Shown: positions 35,671-45,469 of the stretch, in pieces
How positions within the stretch are numbered: the stretch's first letter is position 1
How the letters are laid out: the number at the start of each line of letters is the position of its first letter
Source: Bacteroidota bacterium
GTDB taxonomy: Bacteria > Bacteroidota > Bacteroidia > Bacteroidales > SZUA-534
DNA length: 64,000 bases
Direction: 5' to 3'
Assembly (NCBI GenBank): GCA_003250355.1
Contig: QKGS01000037.1
Location: 29,826 to 93,825 of the forward strand
The notes under the pieces: generated by a model
The model's input: the letters and a program-made list of their open reading frames with translations, nothing else
Told to the model about the DNA's origin: nothing
The model's database searches: none
Translations under genes and position numbers: made by a program

Positions 35671-35698
35671 CATGTTTTCATTAATTAATGAAAACATG
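35671..35698. promoter_or_regulatory. 28-bp perfect palindrome, candidate LysR operator
   Basis: The 14-nt half-site is CATGTTTTCATTAA, and its complement follows without a gap. It lies 80 bp before the LysR gene and about 190 bp before leuC. LysR regulators bind dyads with a T-N11-A core, which this contains. Perfect symmetry of 28 bp is unlikely by chance. It could also form a cruciform. Confidence 0.6.
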
Positions 35699-35778
35699 AT
35701 CTCATTTATTTATAATTTAAATGAATACTGGATTTAGATAAAATTTAAACAATTAACTTATAATGAAATAATAACAAT

Positions 35779-36660
35779 ATGGAACTACGGCATTTAAAAT
35801 ATTTTCTTCAAGTGGCGGAAGATAAAAACTTTAGCAAAGCTGCTGAGCATTTGTTTATATCTCAACCACCACTGAGCAGACAAATAAAAGAATTAGAAGA
35901 TGAGATAGGTGCAAAGCTATTTGACCGCAACAATAAAAAAGTTGAGCTAACCGAAGCAGGTAAATATTTTGAAAAAGAAGTAAGAGCATTAATACAGTCG
36001 CTTGAACGAATAACTCTACAAACTCAAAAAATATCACATCATGTAAGCGGGGAGTTTCGAATAGCATATTTGAGTTCAACTTTTTCGGGATATATTTCTG
36101 ATTTAATTAGTTACTTGTCGGAAGTGTATCCATATGCTAGTTTTAAATTATTTGAAATGGGAACACAGCGACAAACCGAGGCTTTGGAGCAGGGTAAACT
36201 CGATTTGGGAATATTAAGAGCACCGTTGCGTTCGGCAAATGTTAAAACACAGAAATGGTTTGAAGACGACTATTTGCTTGTATACAATAGAAATCTTATA
36301 AATATTGACTCTGACAATGATATTGAAAAATTAAAAGATGAAACCTTTGTATTTTTCAATAAGGATTACGCCCCTCATTATTATAGAATGCTTATGCACA
36401 TATGCGCTATATACGGCTTTACGCCAAATGTAGTGCACGAATCGAACAACATAAGTTCAATAATTCAGCTTGTGCGAAATGGGCTTGGTGTATCTATTGT
36501 TCCAGGTAGTTTGTCGAAGAGTTATGATTTTAAGGAATTAGGATTTAGTGAGTTAAAACGAACCGATTTGTTTACAGAGGTTCTTTTGGCTACTCCTGTC
36601 AATTCTGATTCGGAAATTGCACTAAGTGCCATTGAGTTTTTAATTGACAAGCGGAGGTAA
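35779..36660 (+). CDS. LysR-family transcriptional regulator
   Basis: The 293-residue protein begins MELRHLKYFLQVAEDKNFS, the LysR helix-turn-helix start, and then AAEHLFISQPPLSRQIKELE. The effector domain (about 90-290) has the usual LysR substrate-binding fold. Divergence from leuCD makes leucine-pathway control likely, with alpha-isopropylmalate a plausible inducer by analogy; that is inference. Confidence 0.9.
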   Translation: MELRHLKYFLQVAEDKNFSKAAEHLFISQPPLSRQIKELEDEIGAKLFDRNNKKVELTEAGKYFEKEVRALIQSLERITLQTQKISHHVSGEFRIAYLSSTFSGYISDLISYLSEVYPYASFKLFEMGTQRQTEALEQGKLDLGILRAPLRSANVKTQKWFEDDYLLVYNRNLINIDSDNDIEKLKDETFVFFNKDYAPHYYRMLMHICAIYGFTPNVVHESNNISSIIQLVRNGLGVSIVPGSLSKSYDFKELGFSELKRTDLFTEVLLATPVNSDSEIALSAIEFLIDKRR

Positions 36661-36684
36661 GTAATTTCAAATGATGTTTATTGC

Positions 36685-36723
36685 AAAAAAAAGGGGCAAT
36701 TCATTTAGAACAGCCCCTTTTTT
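36685..36723. terminator. Bidirectional terminator between lysR and the TonB receptor
   Basis: AAGGGGC pairs with GCCCCTT, flanked by A-run and T-run on both sides. It serves the plus-strand LysR gene and the minus-strand receptor gene. Confidence 0.85.
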
Positions 36724-36740
36724 ACTAAATAATATTCTGC

Positions 36741-39329
36741 TTAAAAATCGATGTCTAAACCAAACATATATGATTCGCCTATAATATCGGCTATTGCAAA
36801 TTGGCGTTTTGCACCTGTTGCAAAGTTTCGTGCCGACACAAAGAATTTCATGTTGTCATAAAATTCGTAGCTTACCGTAGAGTTCAATAAAAGGTTTTGT
36901 TCAACCTCTTCTACGATACTCTCTTTACCTGAACTCAATTTAAGAGTTTGTGGTCCGTAATAGTAACCGTTCAGGTTGATATTTAAACCTTCAACAGGGC
37001 GATAGTCGAAGTTAAAACCTCCGTAGTACGAAGGGGTTGCTTCATGTTTGAATGTTTCGGTACCTAAAGTTTCGTCAACAAAGTTATATGAATTTAGTTT
37101 GTAATAACCATTAATATATGTTTGCTGCAATGTTACAAATACATTATAATTAAACTTATTTGAAGGCTGTCCAAAAACAGAAAGGGTAGCACCTGTTTGA
37201 ACCGGTTCAACTTTAGAATCGACAAATGAGGTTGTAGTGTATGTATTAAATTCAGTATGTCCGGGAGCTTCCGGATTCAGAGTTAATGTTGTAGGATCGC
37301 CAAAGTAATACCAACCCAATGTTGCTGCATCGGTTGCTGCATTGCCTGTTACCAGCGGGTCAGTATAAAGTACTACTCTTGAAAATACATCTAAATCTTT
37401 GTATATAGCACAGAATACTTCACCATCGAACGATATGTTTTTATTCCCTTTCAAGCGAACACCAAGTTCAAATTCATCGGTGTACATAAGGTCATAGTCG
37501 GGTTTTACATTTTTTTGAGTTTTTACGTCATAATACCCAACTTCGGTTCCCTTATAGCTGGCATTATAATATGGAGTAATGCCCGGCATAGAGGGTACAA
37601 ATGATGGTAATCCGGCTGCCTGAGGGTATTGTCTCATATTACTTAATGCTTCAAGCGATGGTGAAGGGAAAGAACCTTCATACTGCATATCGATATCGGT
37701 AAACAGGTTAATCATAAAAGGTGAGCGATATGCTCTGCCATACGATGCACGCATTAATATATCTTCACTTGGTTTAAATGTATAAACTAATTGTGGGCTT
37801 ATAGCTGTTTTATCGGGATATTGGAATTTATCGGCACGTACAGCACCAATTATTCTCGACTTGCTTATTCTAAAGTCGGCTCTTATGTATCCACTCATAG
37901 TAGAGTTAGTTCTGTCGCCTTTTCCGGGAGTAGTTGAAAATGTATTATAGTCGTAACCTTCGCTACCTAAAATTCGTCCGTAATAATTTGAAGTGCGGTA
38001 CGATACCCCCGGTTTAAGGTTAAAATTATCGAGTATCTGCCAGTTGTAAAATACATCGCCGGCCAGTGTACTGGAACGCCCTTTCAGCGCCGAACCTGCA
38101 CCTAATGTTTCAAAAGCTCCGCTATTGTAATCAATATTAATATTAACATCTTTAACAGTACCAAATAACTGACCATACATATTGTGTTCAACATCGGTAC
38201 TCAGAGCTGTCATATTGTTTATGGCAAATACTTTCATTACATCGGCATTACTGTATCCACCCATTAGGTTAAGGTCTATGTCGTCTTTCAGGTAATTTAT
38301 ATGTCCATTGAATGAATATTTGTTGAGCGATTGGTCAGGATTCGGGAAACGCTCATTTTGGTTATAATTATAACCGGCATTTTTATCGTTATTGATATAA
38401 GGTACATCGGCATTAATCATAGGACCGCCTACAATATTTACATTGCGTTGGCTTAACTGAGTAACAAATCCGACTCGGCCAATAGTATCGTTACCACTTG
38501 CACCAATAAAATTATTTCCATTTGCATCTATTGGCTGTGATCCCATCATATAATAATCGACATAGTGACGCTTTCTGTTTTCGTAATGGCTGCTAAAACG
38601 GACTGAGAACGGATTATCAAAATTATATCCTACCGAAACACCTGTATTTACCATATTAGGTGTACTCATCATTGAATATGTTCCCACCTGAACCCCCTCT
38701 GTACGATTAGGATTTTTTGTTAAAATATTTATGGCACCTGTTACGGCATTAGTACCATATAAAGCTGCTGCGGGTCCTTTAACCACTTCTATTTGTTCTA
38801 TGTCGTCAATACTTATTTGCAAAAGCTCCCATGAAATATTTCCCTGATACTCGTTATACACTATGCGGTTGTTGACCATTACAAGAGTAAGTGAGTTACT
38901 TGTCCAGTTTACAAGTCCGTTGGGGTCGGGAGCATCCATACCTCGCAGGTGAACATCGTATACGCCGGGGGTTTGCTCACGAACTATAACTCCGGGAATA
39001 AGTCTCAATGCTTCGGGTATTGAGGTTGCACCCGAGCGTTTTATCATTTCGCCGGTAACTACCGATACACTCAATGGGGCATCGATAAGTGATTCTTCTT
39101 CGCGCGATGCTGAAACAATAGCAAGCTGCAATAACTCATCGGTTGACATTCCTACAATATCGGCTAAGGATAGTAACACAGGGAAGTCGAGGTCAATAAG
39201 CTCTTCGTATGTTAATTTCAGAATTTGCGATTTGGTTAATTGGCTATAATCTTTTTCTTGTGCTTGTGCAAATACACTTGTAACGATTAACACAGATACA
39301 ATAAATAGTTTTATAATATTATTTTTCAT
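36741..39329 (-). CDS. TonB-dependent outer-membrane receptor
   Basis: The 862-residue protein has a signal peptide (1-23, ending FAQA) and a short N-terminal domain with a STDELLQLAIVSASREEE stretch leading to the plug (APLSVSVVTGEMIKRSGATSIPEALRLIPG). The barrel spans about 230-862 and ends in a Phe, as is usual. Plug conservation suggests import of an iron-chelate or vitamin-like ligand, which cannot be identified. The gene follows the YfiR-like gene in the same direction with a 25-bp gap, so the pair is probably an operon in which the small protein acts with the receptor. Confidence 0.92.
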   Translation of the reverse strand: MKNNIIKLFIVSVLIVTSVFAQAQEKDYSQLTKSQILKLTYEELIDLDFPVLLSLADIVGMSTDELLQLAIVSASREEESLIDAPLSVSVVTGEMIKRSGATSIPEALRLIPGVIVREQTPGVYDVHLRGMDAPDPNGLVNWTSNSLTLVMVNNRIVYNEYQGNISWELLQISIDDIEQIEVVKGPAAALYGTNAVTGAINILTKNPNRTEGVQVGTYSMMSTPNMVNTGVSVGYNFDNPFSVRFSSHYENRKRHYVDYYMMGSQPIDANGNNFIGASGNDTIGRVGFVTQLSQRNVNIVGGPMINADVPYINNDKNAGYNYNQNERFPNPDQSLNKYSFNGHINYLKDDIDLNLMGGYSNADVMKVFAINNMTALSTDVEHNMYGQLFGTVKDVNINIDYNSGAFETLGAGSALKGRSSTLAGDVFYNWQILDNFNLKPGVSYRTSNYYGRILGSEGYDYNTFSTTPGKGDRTNSTMSGYIRADFRISKSRIIGAVRADKFQYPDKTAISPQLVYTFKPSEDILMRASYGRAYRSPFMINLFTDIDMQYEGSFPSPSLEALSNMRQYPQAAGLPSFVPSMPGITPYYNASYKGTEVGYYDVKTQKNVKPDYDLMYTDEFELGVRLKGNKNISFDGEVFCAIYKDLDVFSRVVLYTDPLVTGNAATDAATLGWYYFGDPTTLTLNPEAPGHTEFNTYTTTSFVDSKVEPVQTGATLSVFGQPSNKFNYNVFVTLQQTYINGYYKLNSYNFVDETLGTETFKHEATPSYYGGFNFDYRPVEGLNINLNGYYYGPQTLKLSSGKESIVEEVEQNLLLNSTVSYEFYDNMKFFVSARNFATGAKRQFAIADIIGESYMFGLDIDF

Positions 39330-39354
39330 TACTGTTTCTTTTTATTTAATTCAT

Positions 39355-39858
39355 TTACAGTGCAATACCTAAGCTTAACAGTGCACTACTAACTTTTAAT
39401 CCTTTACTTTCAATTGCCGATTTTACTATTTCAAACTTTTGCTTGTTATCGACCGATACTAAATTAATGGCTGCTCCTTGCGATGAACCATCGGGAGTAT
39501 CGGAAATAACTAATGTTTGCTTTCCTTTCAGGCTGTTAACAACCTCTGAAAGTTTTGCCGATTTTGATGGGGGTAGGTAAACTATGTTTGCTACACCAAT
39601 TTCCTCAACCGACGATATTTTTGAAATAACAATAGGTTGTTCACCCACTTTTTTCGATGCTGCAACAGTTTGCAAAGCAGAAATAACATCGGAACTACCT
39701 AAAACAGCAATTTGAAAATCGCCATTTTTATACTCACCAGACCACTCAATATATTTTGTGAAATTAAAAATATACAGAGCCTTAAACTTCTCATTCTGAG
39801 CATTTAGTATAGCTGTAAAAAACACAGAACATACTATTATACCTAATAGCTTCTTCAT
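39355..39858 (-). CDS. YfiR-family (DUF4154) periplasmic protein
   Basis: The 167-residue protein has a signal peptide (about 1-20) and then the family start KFKALYIFNFTKYIEWSG. Further motifs are FQIAVLGSSDVI and ANIVYLPPSKS, and KFEIVKSAIESKGLKVSSAL near the C-terminus. YfiR of Pseudomonas represses the diguanylate cyclase YfiN. Here the partner is a TonB-dependent receptor gene, a pairing seen in Bacteroidota and of unclear role. Confidence 0.88.
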   Translation of the reverse strand: MKKLLGIIVCSVFFTAILNAQNEKFKALYIFNFTKYIEWSGEYKNGDFQIAVLGSSDVISALQTVAASKKVGEQPIVISKISSVEEIGVANIVYLPPSKSAKLSEVVNSLKGKQTLVISDTPDGSSQGAAINLVSVDNKQKFEIVKSAIESKGLKVSSALLSLGIAL

Positions 39859-39913
39859 ATAACGATAGTTTGGTAAAACATGATTTTTAACAGGTTAAAC
39901 ATACTTAAAAAAT

Positions 39914-39953
39914 ATGAAAAAAAGCCTTGATGAAATATCTCATCAAGGCTTTT
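39914..39953 (-). terminator. Terminator of the grpE-dnaJ transcript
   Basis: AAAAGCCTTGATGA pairs with TCATCAAGGCTTTT across 39920-39953, with a T7 run on the minus strand. Confidence 0.9.
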
Positions 39954-39981
39954 TGTTGTTAAACATATGATTGTTAATTTA

Positions 39982-41124
39982 TTACTCGAAATAATTTCTC
40001 ATCCTTTCAAAGAATGATTTGTCTTTTGGGTCAGGATTAGGTTTAAAATTATCTGATTCTGCAAGTTTTTCCAATATCTTGGTTTCTTCTTTTGAAAGAG
40101 TTTTAGGTGTCCAAACCTGAACATTTACCAAAAGGTCGCCTCTTCCGTAGCCATTTACTTCAGGAATACCTTTACCACGTAATCGGAGTATTTTACCCGA
40201 TTGTGTTCCGGCTTCAATTTTTATTTTCACCTTTCCGTCAACGGTTGGAATTTCGGCAGTAGTACCAAGAGCCGACTGAGGGAACGATAAAAATAAGCTG
40301 TAAATAAGGTCGTTACCATCGCGAACCAGTTCCTGATGTTCCTCTTCGCTAATTACTACCAGCAAATCGCCGTTCATACCGCCGCGTCGTGCTGCATTAC
40401 CTTTGCCACTTACATTAAGTTGCATTCCTTCGGCTACACCGGCAGGAATATTTATCGATACTACTTCTTCCTCGCGGTTTACCCCTTCGCCATTACAAGT
40501 GTTACATTTATGAGTAATAATTTTTCCTTCACCACCACATGCCTGACAAGGCTGGGTGCTTTGCATTTGACCAAGAAAAGTATTTGAAATACGTGTTACA
40601 TAACCTGAACCGCCACAGGTTGAGCAATTGCTGTATGAGTGTTTGTCTTTAGCACCTGTTCCATCGCACGATTTGCATGAAACGTATTTATTTACTTTTA
40701 TTTTTTTGGTTACACCGTTAGCTATTTCTTCGAGGTTTAGTTTTACTCTCACTCTTAAATTTGAGCCGCGGTTAACTCTTTGCTGACGTCCTCCGCCACC
40801 AAAACCGCCAAATCCGCCAAACCCGCCAAAAATATCGCCAAACGATGAGAATATATCATCCATTGACATACCTCCGCCATAACCACCGCCGGCAGCACCA
40901 CCCATTCCGGCATGACCAAACTGGTCGTAACGTTGTTTTTTATCGGCGTTACTAAGTACCTCATAAGCTTCGGCTGCTTCTTTAAACTTCTCCTCTGCTT
41001 CTTTATCGCCCGGGTTTTTATCGGGGTGATACTTAATAGCCATTTTACGATAGGCTTTTTTTATTTCGTCGGCAGTAGAACTTTTGCTTACTCCCAATAC
41101 CTCGTAATAATCTCTTTTTGCCAT
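39982..41124 (-). CDS. dnaJ: Chaperone protein DnaJ
   Basis: The 380-residue co-chaperone has a J domain with HPD (about 32-34), a Gly/Phe-rich linker (about 70-110), and four CxxCxGxG-type zinc repeats ([32 protein letters not shown]). The C-terminal substrate domain is complete. It follows grpE by 64 bp and ends at a strong terminator, so it is in a small heat-shock operon with grpE. Confidence 0.97.
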   Translation of the reverse strand: MAKRDYYEVLGVSKSSTADEIKKAYRKMAIKYHPDKNPGDKEAEEKFKEAAEAYEVLSNADKKQRYDQFGHAGMGGAAGGGYGGGMSMDDIFSSFGDIFGGFGGFGGFGGGGRQQRVNRGSNLRVRVKLNLEEIANGVTKKIKVNKYVSCKSCDGTGAKDKHSYSNCSTCGGSGYVTRISNTFLGQMQSTQPCQACGGEGKIITHKCNTCNGEGVNREEEVVSINIPAGVAEGMQLNVSGKGNAARRGGMNGDLLVVISEEEHQELVRDGNDLIYSLFLSFPQSALGTTAEIPTVDGKVKIKIEAGTQSGKILRLRGKGIPEVNGYGRGDLLVNVQVWTPKTLSKEETKILEKLAESDNFKPNPDPKDKSFFERMRNYFE

Positions 41125-41188
41125 TATATTTTATTTATTCAGCCGTTTAATGAGCTCTGAACTAAAAGACGGAGCTTAATATTACCCC

Positions 41189-41791
41189 TTATTCTCCGAC
41201 AACAACTTTTGCAAATCGGATTACTTTTTCATCTATTTTGTATCCCTTTTGAACTACATCAATAACCTTTCCCTTTAACCCTTCTTCGGGTGCAGGAATT
41301 TTTGTCAGTGCTTCGTGAAAATCGGTATCGAAATCCTGATGATGAGCTTCTATTTCGGTAATACCTTTATTTTTTATAAATTCTTTAAACTTATTGTAAA
41401 TAAGGCTTACCCCTTCTTTAACAGCAGCTACATCTTCGGCTTTATCCATAGCATCGAGTCCGCGTTCAAAATCGTCGACAATAGGTAAAATATCGGCAAT
41501 AGCATCGCCTCCGGCAGTTTTTATAAGTTCCCCTTTTTCTTTAAGAGTTCTGCGTCGATAGTTGTCGAATTCGGCCGATAAACGGATGTATTTATCATTT
41601 ATTTCGGCATTTTTATTATTCAATTCTTCTATCTGATCTTGCAAAAGTTCTTCTGCACTTTTTTCCTTTGCCTCTTCTTCAGTTGTCCCATTATCATTGG
41701 GGGTTTCTGAATCATTTGCAGCATTATTTACTATATTTTCAGCCTTTTCTTCAACTATTTCCTTCTCTTTTACTTCTTCTTTCTTTGCCAT
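41189..41791 (-). CDS. grpE: Nucleotide exchange factor GrpE
   Basis: The 200-residue protein has an acidic, disordered N-terminal 60 residues (KEEVKEKEIVEEKAEN) and a long coiled coil (DQIEELNNKNAEINDKYIR), followed by YRRRTLKEK and the C-terminal beta domain motif EAHHQDFDTDFHEALTK. GrpE drives ADP release from DnaK. It heads the grpE-dnaJ operon. Confidence 0.96.
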   Translation of the reverse strand: MAKKEEVKEKEIVEEKAENIVNNAANDSETPNDNGTTEEEAKEKSAEELLQDQIEELNNKNAEINDKYIRLSAEFDNYRRRTLKEKGELIKTAGGDAIADILPIVDDFERGLDAMDKAEDVAAVKEGVSLIYNKFKEFIKNKGITEIEAHHQDFDTDFHEALTKIPAPEEGLKGKVIDVVQKGYKIDEKVIRFAKVVVGE

Positions 41792-41960
41792 TGTATATTA
41801 ACTTTTTACAGTTATGAAACTTACTGCTTTTTTACAAATAGTCTGCCAAACAACAATATTGACAGTGTGGCAGTAGTTAAGGCTGCAAATATGACATTTT
41901 TTTTGTTCTTATACGATTTAGGAATAATTATATTTGTTTCTTTAATTCAAATAATAAGCA

Positions 41961-42371
41961 ATGGTTTACTTAACGCGAAGAGAGCGATTCAGTAGTGCTC
42001 ACCGATTATTCAATCAGGCATTTTCCGAACAGGAAAATATTGAACTATATGGAAAATGTACTAATCCAAACTGGCATGGGCATAATTATGAATTGTTTGT
42101 TACCGTAAAAGGGGAAATTAATAAAGCTACAGGTTTGGTTATAAATCTTAAAGATTTAGGTAGATTGGTTAAGGAAGAGGTTATTGAAAAACTCGATCAT
42201 AAGAATCTGAATACCGAAGTTGATTATTTGCAAGGGAAGATTGTATCGAGCGAAGTTATTGTAGTATCTATTTGGGAAATACTGTTTGATAAAGTAAAAA
42301 ATATTGGAGCAACATTACATAAGTTAAAGCTTGTGGAAACCGAGAATAACTATGTTGAATACTATGGTTAA
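41961..42371 (+). CDS. 6-Pyruvoyltetrahydropterin synthase/QueD-family enzyme
   Basis: The 136-residue protein has the zinc His residues of FSSAHRL and WHGHNYEL, the catalytic Cys in YGKCTNPN, and the LDHKNLN motif. It could be a QueD-type enzyme for queuosine or a pterin synthase used in folate or pterin synthesis. The sequence alone does not decide. A candidate -7 box TATATTTG lies at 41929-41936. Confidence 0.88.
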   Translation: MVYLTRRERFSSAHRLFNQAFSEQENIELYGKCTNPNWHGHNYELFVTVKGEINKATGLVINLKDLGRLVKEEVIEKLDHKNLNTEVDYLQGKIVSSEVIVVSIWEILFDKVKNIGATLHKLKLVETENNYVEYYG

Positions 42372-42381
42372 CTTTTAAAAC

Positions 42382-42416
42382 AAAAAAGAGGCTACCTTTT
42401 TAGACAGCCTCTTTTA
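42382..42416. terminator. Bidirectional terminator between PTPS and fabD
   Basis: AAGAGGCT pairs with AGCCTCTT. A-run and T-run flank it on each side, so it serves both convergent genes. Confidence 0.85.
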
Positions 42417-42435
42417 TTTTAAAAAGCAGGTATAA

Positions 42436-43317
42436 TTAAACTGCTGCACTTTCGCAGGCTAATTTACGGTCTACTTTTTTAATCATTCCTTGTAATGCAT
42501 TACCGGGTCCAACTTCGGTAAATGAATCAGCTCCTGCCGATACCATATTTTGAACAGTTTGTGTCCAACGCACCGATGCAGTAAGTTGTTTTTTTAAATT
42601 TTCTTTAATTACTGCGGGGTCGGTTTCTGCTTTAGCAGTTACATTTTGATATATTGGGCAAACCGGTGCAGAAACTAAAGTTTCATTTATTGCAGTTTCA
42701 AGCTCTACACGAGCCGGCTCCATTAGTGGCGAATGAAATGCTCCGCCTACCGGAAGTTTCAATGCTCGTTTAGCTCCAAGTTCGGTAAGTTTTTCGCAAG
42801 CCTTGTCAATACCTGCAACCGAACCCGATATTACAAGCTGACCAATGGTGTTATAATTAGCCGGAACAACTACATCCGATATTTCGTTACAAACCTTTTC
42901 TACAACATCATCGTCGAGACCAATAATAGCTGCCATTGTTGATGGTTCAAGCTCACAAGCTTTTTGCATAGCCATGGCACGTTTGCTTACAAGCTTCAAT
43001 CCGTCTTCAAAAGAAAGAGCGCCTGCGGCAACAAGTGCTGAAAACTCGCCTAATGAGTGTCCTGCAACCATGTCGGGCTTAAAGCTTTTGCCTAAAACTT
43101 TTGCTAATATTACTGAATGTAAAAATACAGCAGGCTGCGTAACTTTTGTTTGCTTTAAATCTTCGTCGGTTCCTTCGAACATTAGGTCTGTTATTCTGAA
43201 ACCTAGTATTTCGTTCGCTTTTTCAAACATTTCCTTTGCTTCGGGAGAATTATCGTAAAGGTCTTTTCCCATTCCTACAAACTGGGCTCCCTGTCCCGGA
43301 AAAACGTATGCTTTCAT
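42436..43317 (-). CDS. fabD: Malonyl CoA-acyl carrier protein transacylase
   Basis: FabD moves malonyl groups from CoA to ACP in fatty-acid synthesis. The GHSLGEFSAL motif carries the nucleophile Ser. I start at 43317 (MKAYVFPGQGAQF), since FPGQGAQ is the usual N-terminus and the two upstream Met codons are in a non-conserved extension. The 293-residue length is typical. Confidence 0.95.
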   Translation of the reverse strand: MKAYVFPGQGAQFVGMGKDLYDNSPEAKEMFEKANEILGFRITDLMFEGTDEDLKQTKVTQPAVFLHSVILAKVLGKSFKPDMVAGHSLGEFSALVAAGALSFEDGLKLVSKRAMAMQKACELEPSTMAAIIGLDDDVVEKVCNEISDVVVPANYNTIGQLVISGSVAGIDKACEKLTELGAKRALKLPVGGAFHSPLMEPARVELETAINETLVSAPVCPIYQNVTAKAETDPAVIKENLKKQLTASVRWTQTVQNMVSAGADSFTEVGPGNALQGMIKKVDRKLACESAAV

Positions 43318-43401
43318 AAAGTTCATTTTAAAAATTCCGCTCAAAAATATAAAATTATATTTAGGGTGAGAATTTTTTTACAAATCATAAAAAATACAAT
43401 T

Positions 43402-45459
43402 TCATAGCCTCTCTATCCTTATTCGGGTATCAACAGCTACTACTTTATCTGATTTTCCAAGCAAAGGGTTTATATCCATTTCAAATATTTCGGGTGCTGC
43501 ACTGCATAATGCTGCTACACGTGATATTATATCGGCATAAATAGCTTTATTAACCGGCTCTGTTCCTCGGTATCCCTCCAGTAGTTTTACGGAATTCAAA
43601 TCGTTTATCATATCCAATGCATCATTTGCACTTAGTGGAGTAAGAGCTGCAACTACATCTTTAAACACTTCAACAAAAATACCACCCAAACCACATACAA
43701 CCATATGTCCAAAGTGCTCTTCGTTTTTAGCTCCCAAAAAAAGTTCTGTACCTGTAAGCATTGGCTGAATCAAAATTGCTGTTGTTTCCGGTATTTTTAT
43801 CATTCGTTCAAATTCACATATCATCTGCTTTTTATCGCGAATATTAAGAACAACACCGCCTACATCGGTTTTATGAATCGGTCCTACAATTTTCATGGCA
43901 ACAGGGAAACCAATTGTATTAACTTCATTTACAGCAGTTTCTATATTATTTGTAATTATTTCGTTAACTCTTGAAATACCGCAAGCATCGAGTAGCTGTT
44001 GTACTTTTAGTGGTGGCAAATAACCCGACTCTGAATTATCAATTATGCTTCTGACTTTTATAATATCAATTTCGGGTTGTAGCGGATTTTCTTCTTGCGG
44101 CGAAAAAGTATTCTGAATTTTTGTAAGCATATTCCCCAATGCCACCTCATCGGGGAAATTAATATTCCCTTTTTCAATAAAGCAGTTAATAGAGTCTTTC
44201 CCATTCAGAACCGAAGGTAATACAGGAAATATTGGTTTTTTACATTCCTTAATTTTATTGCTAAGCAAATTAAATACATGGTTGGTATCCATAAGCCCTG
44301 TGGTTCCGAATATTACACACATTCCATCAATATAGTTTAGCTCGTTTTCACAAATATCGATAATTTGGACCAACTGCTCGCCTGTACCTGTTGCTATTAT
44401 ATCAACCGGATTTAGAGCCGATGACCCCGGGTTTAATATTTGCAACATCTTATTTACCGTGTTATCATCGAGTTTAGGAACTTTCATGCCCCCTTTTGAA
44501 AGGGCATCGGTAAGCATAACAGCCGGGCCGCCGGCATGGGTAATTATTGCTATATTTTTACCGTTAAGTTCTTTGTTTATAAAAATGCAGCCTGCAATAG
44601 TAAGCTCTTCGCGACTTATGCACCTTACAATACCGGCTTTTCGCAAAAGGGCATTTACCACAAGGTCGTCTTTTGCCAAAGCACCTGTATGTGATGATGC
44701 GGCCCGCTTGCCGGCTTCACTGCCTCCGGCTTTGATTGCGGCTATTTTACACCCCTTACGTATTAGCGACGATGCATGTTTTAATAACATTTCGGGTTTT
44801 TGTATACTTTCCATATAGAGCAGCTTAACCCTGGAATCGGTTGCCGGATTAAAGGTTTCGTCCATATATTTTACTACATCTTCAACACCAAGCTGGGCAC
44901 TGTTACCCACCGAGTAAACATTTGAAAATTGCAAACCGTTGTTTATACCTGCTTCCATTATATATACGGCTGTTGCCCCCGAAGCCGATACAAAATCGCA
45001 CCCTGCTTGCGAAAGTGGTACTATGGGGGTAAATACCCCGCAATACGAATGGTTAATAACTCCAATACAATTGGGGCCTATAAGGCAGCCGTTTACATTA
45101 TCAATTAACTTAACTATTTCATTTTCAAGCCTTGCACCTTCCGTACTCTCTTCACTAAAACCGGCCGATATTATTATAAATGCTTTAGTACCCTTATTGG
45201 TAGTAAGTTCTTTTACAGCATCATAGCACAGGTGTGAAGGTATGGCAAGTATAGCCATTTCAGTTTGCGGCAAGTCTGACACTGAGCTGAACGTTGGTTG
45301 ATTCTGTATTAGTTCATGTTTTGGATTTACAACATAAACACTTCCTTTGTATCCACTATCTATAATGTTTTTAAGTATTTTACCGCCAGGCTTTAATACA
45401 TTTTCAGAACCGCCAATTATGGCAATACTTTTAGGGTTTATCAATTGATTGTTTATCAT
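43402..45459 (-). CDS. ADP-forming acetyl/acyl-CoA synthetase, fused subunits
   Basis: The 685-residue protein contains a CoA-binding domain (SIAIIGGSENVLKPG), a succinyl-CoA-ligase-like part with the phospho-His region (SSHTGALAKDD), and an ATP-grasp domain (about 490-685, VAMKIVGPIHKTDVGGVVLNI). This order is that of fused alpha-beta acetate-CoA ligases. The enzyme makes ATP from acyl-CoA plus ADP and phosphate and often serves fermentative metabolism. The neighbouring upstream gene is a receiver-PPDK protein only 10 bp away, so they are an operon. Confidence 0.9.
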   Translation of the reverse strand: MINNQLINPKSIAIIGGSENVLKPGGKILKNIIDSGYKGSVYVVNPKHELIQNQPTFSSVSDLPQTEMAILAIPSHLCYDAVKELTTNKGTKAFIIISAGFSEESTEGARLENEIVKLIDNVNGCLIGPNCIGVINHSYCGVFTPIVPLSQAGCDFVSASGATAVYIMEAGINNGLQFSNVYSVGNSAQLGVEDVVKYMDETFNPATDSRVKLLYMESIQKPEMLLKHASSLIRKGCKIAAIKAGGSEAGKRAASSHTGALAKDDLVVNALLRKAGIVRCISREELTIAGCIFINKELNGKNIAIITHAGGPAVMLTDALSKGGMKVPKLDDNTVNKMLQILNPGSSALNPVDIIATGTGEQLVQIIDICENELNYIDGMCVIFGTTGLMDTNHVFNLLSNKIKECKKPIFPVLPSVLNGKDSINCFIEKGNINFPDEVALGNMLTKIQNTFSPQEENPLQPEIDIIKVRSIIDNSESGYLPPLKVQQLLDACGISRVNEIITNNIETAVNEVNTIGFPVAMKIVGPIHKTDVGGVVLNIRDKKQMICEFERMIKIPETTAILIQPMLTGTELFLGAKNEEHFGHMVVCGLGGIFVEVFKDVVAALTPLSANDALDMINDLNSVKLLEGYRGTEPVNKAIYADIISRVAALCSAAPEIFEMDINPLLGKSDKVVAVDTRIRIERL

Positions 45460-45469
45460 AGTTTTATTA

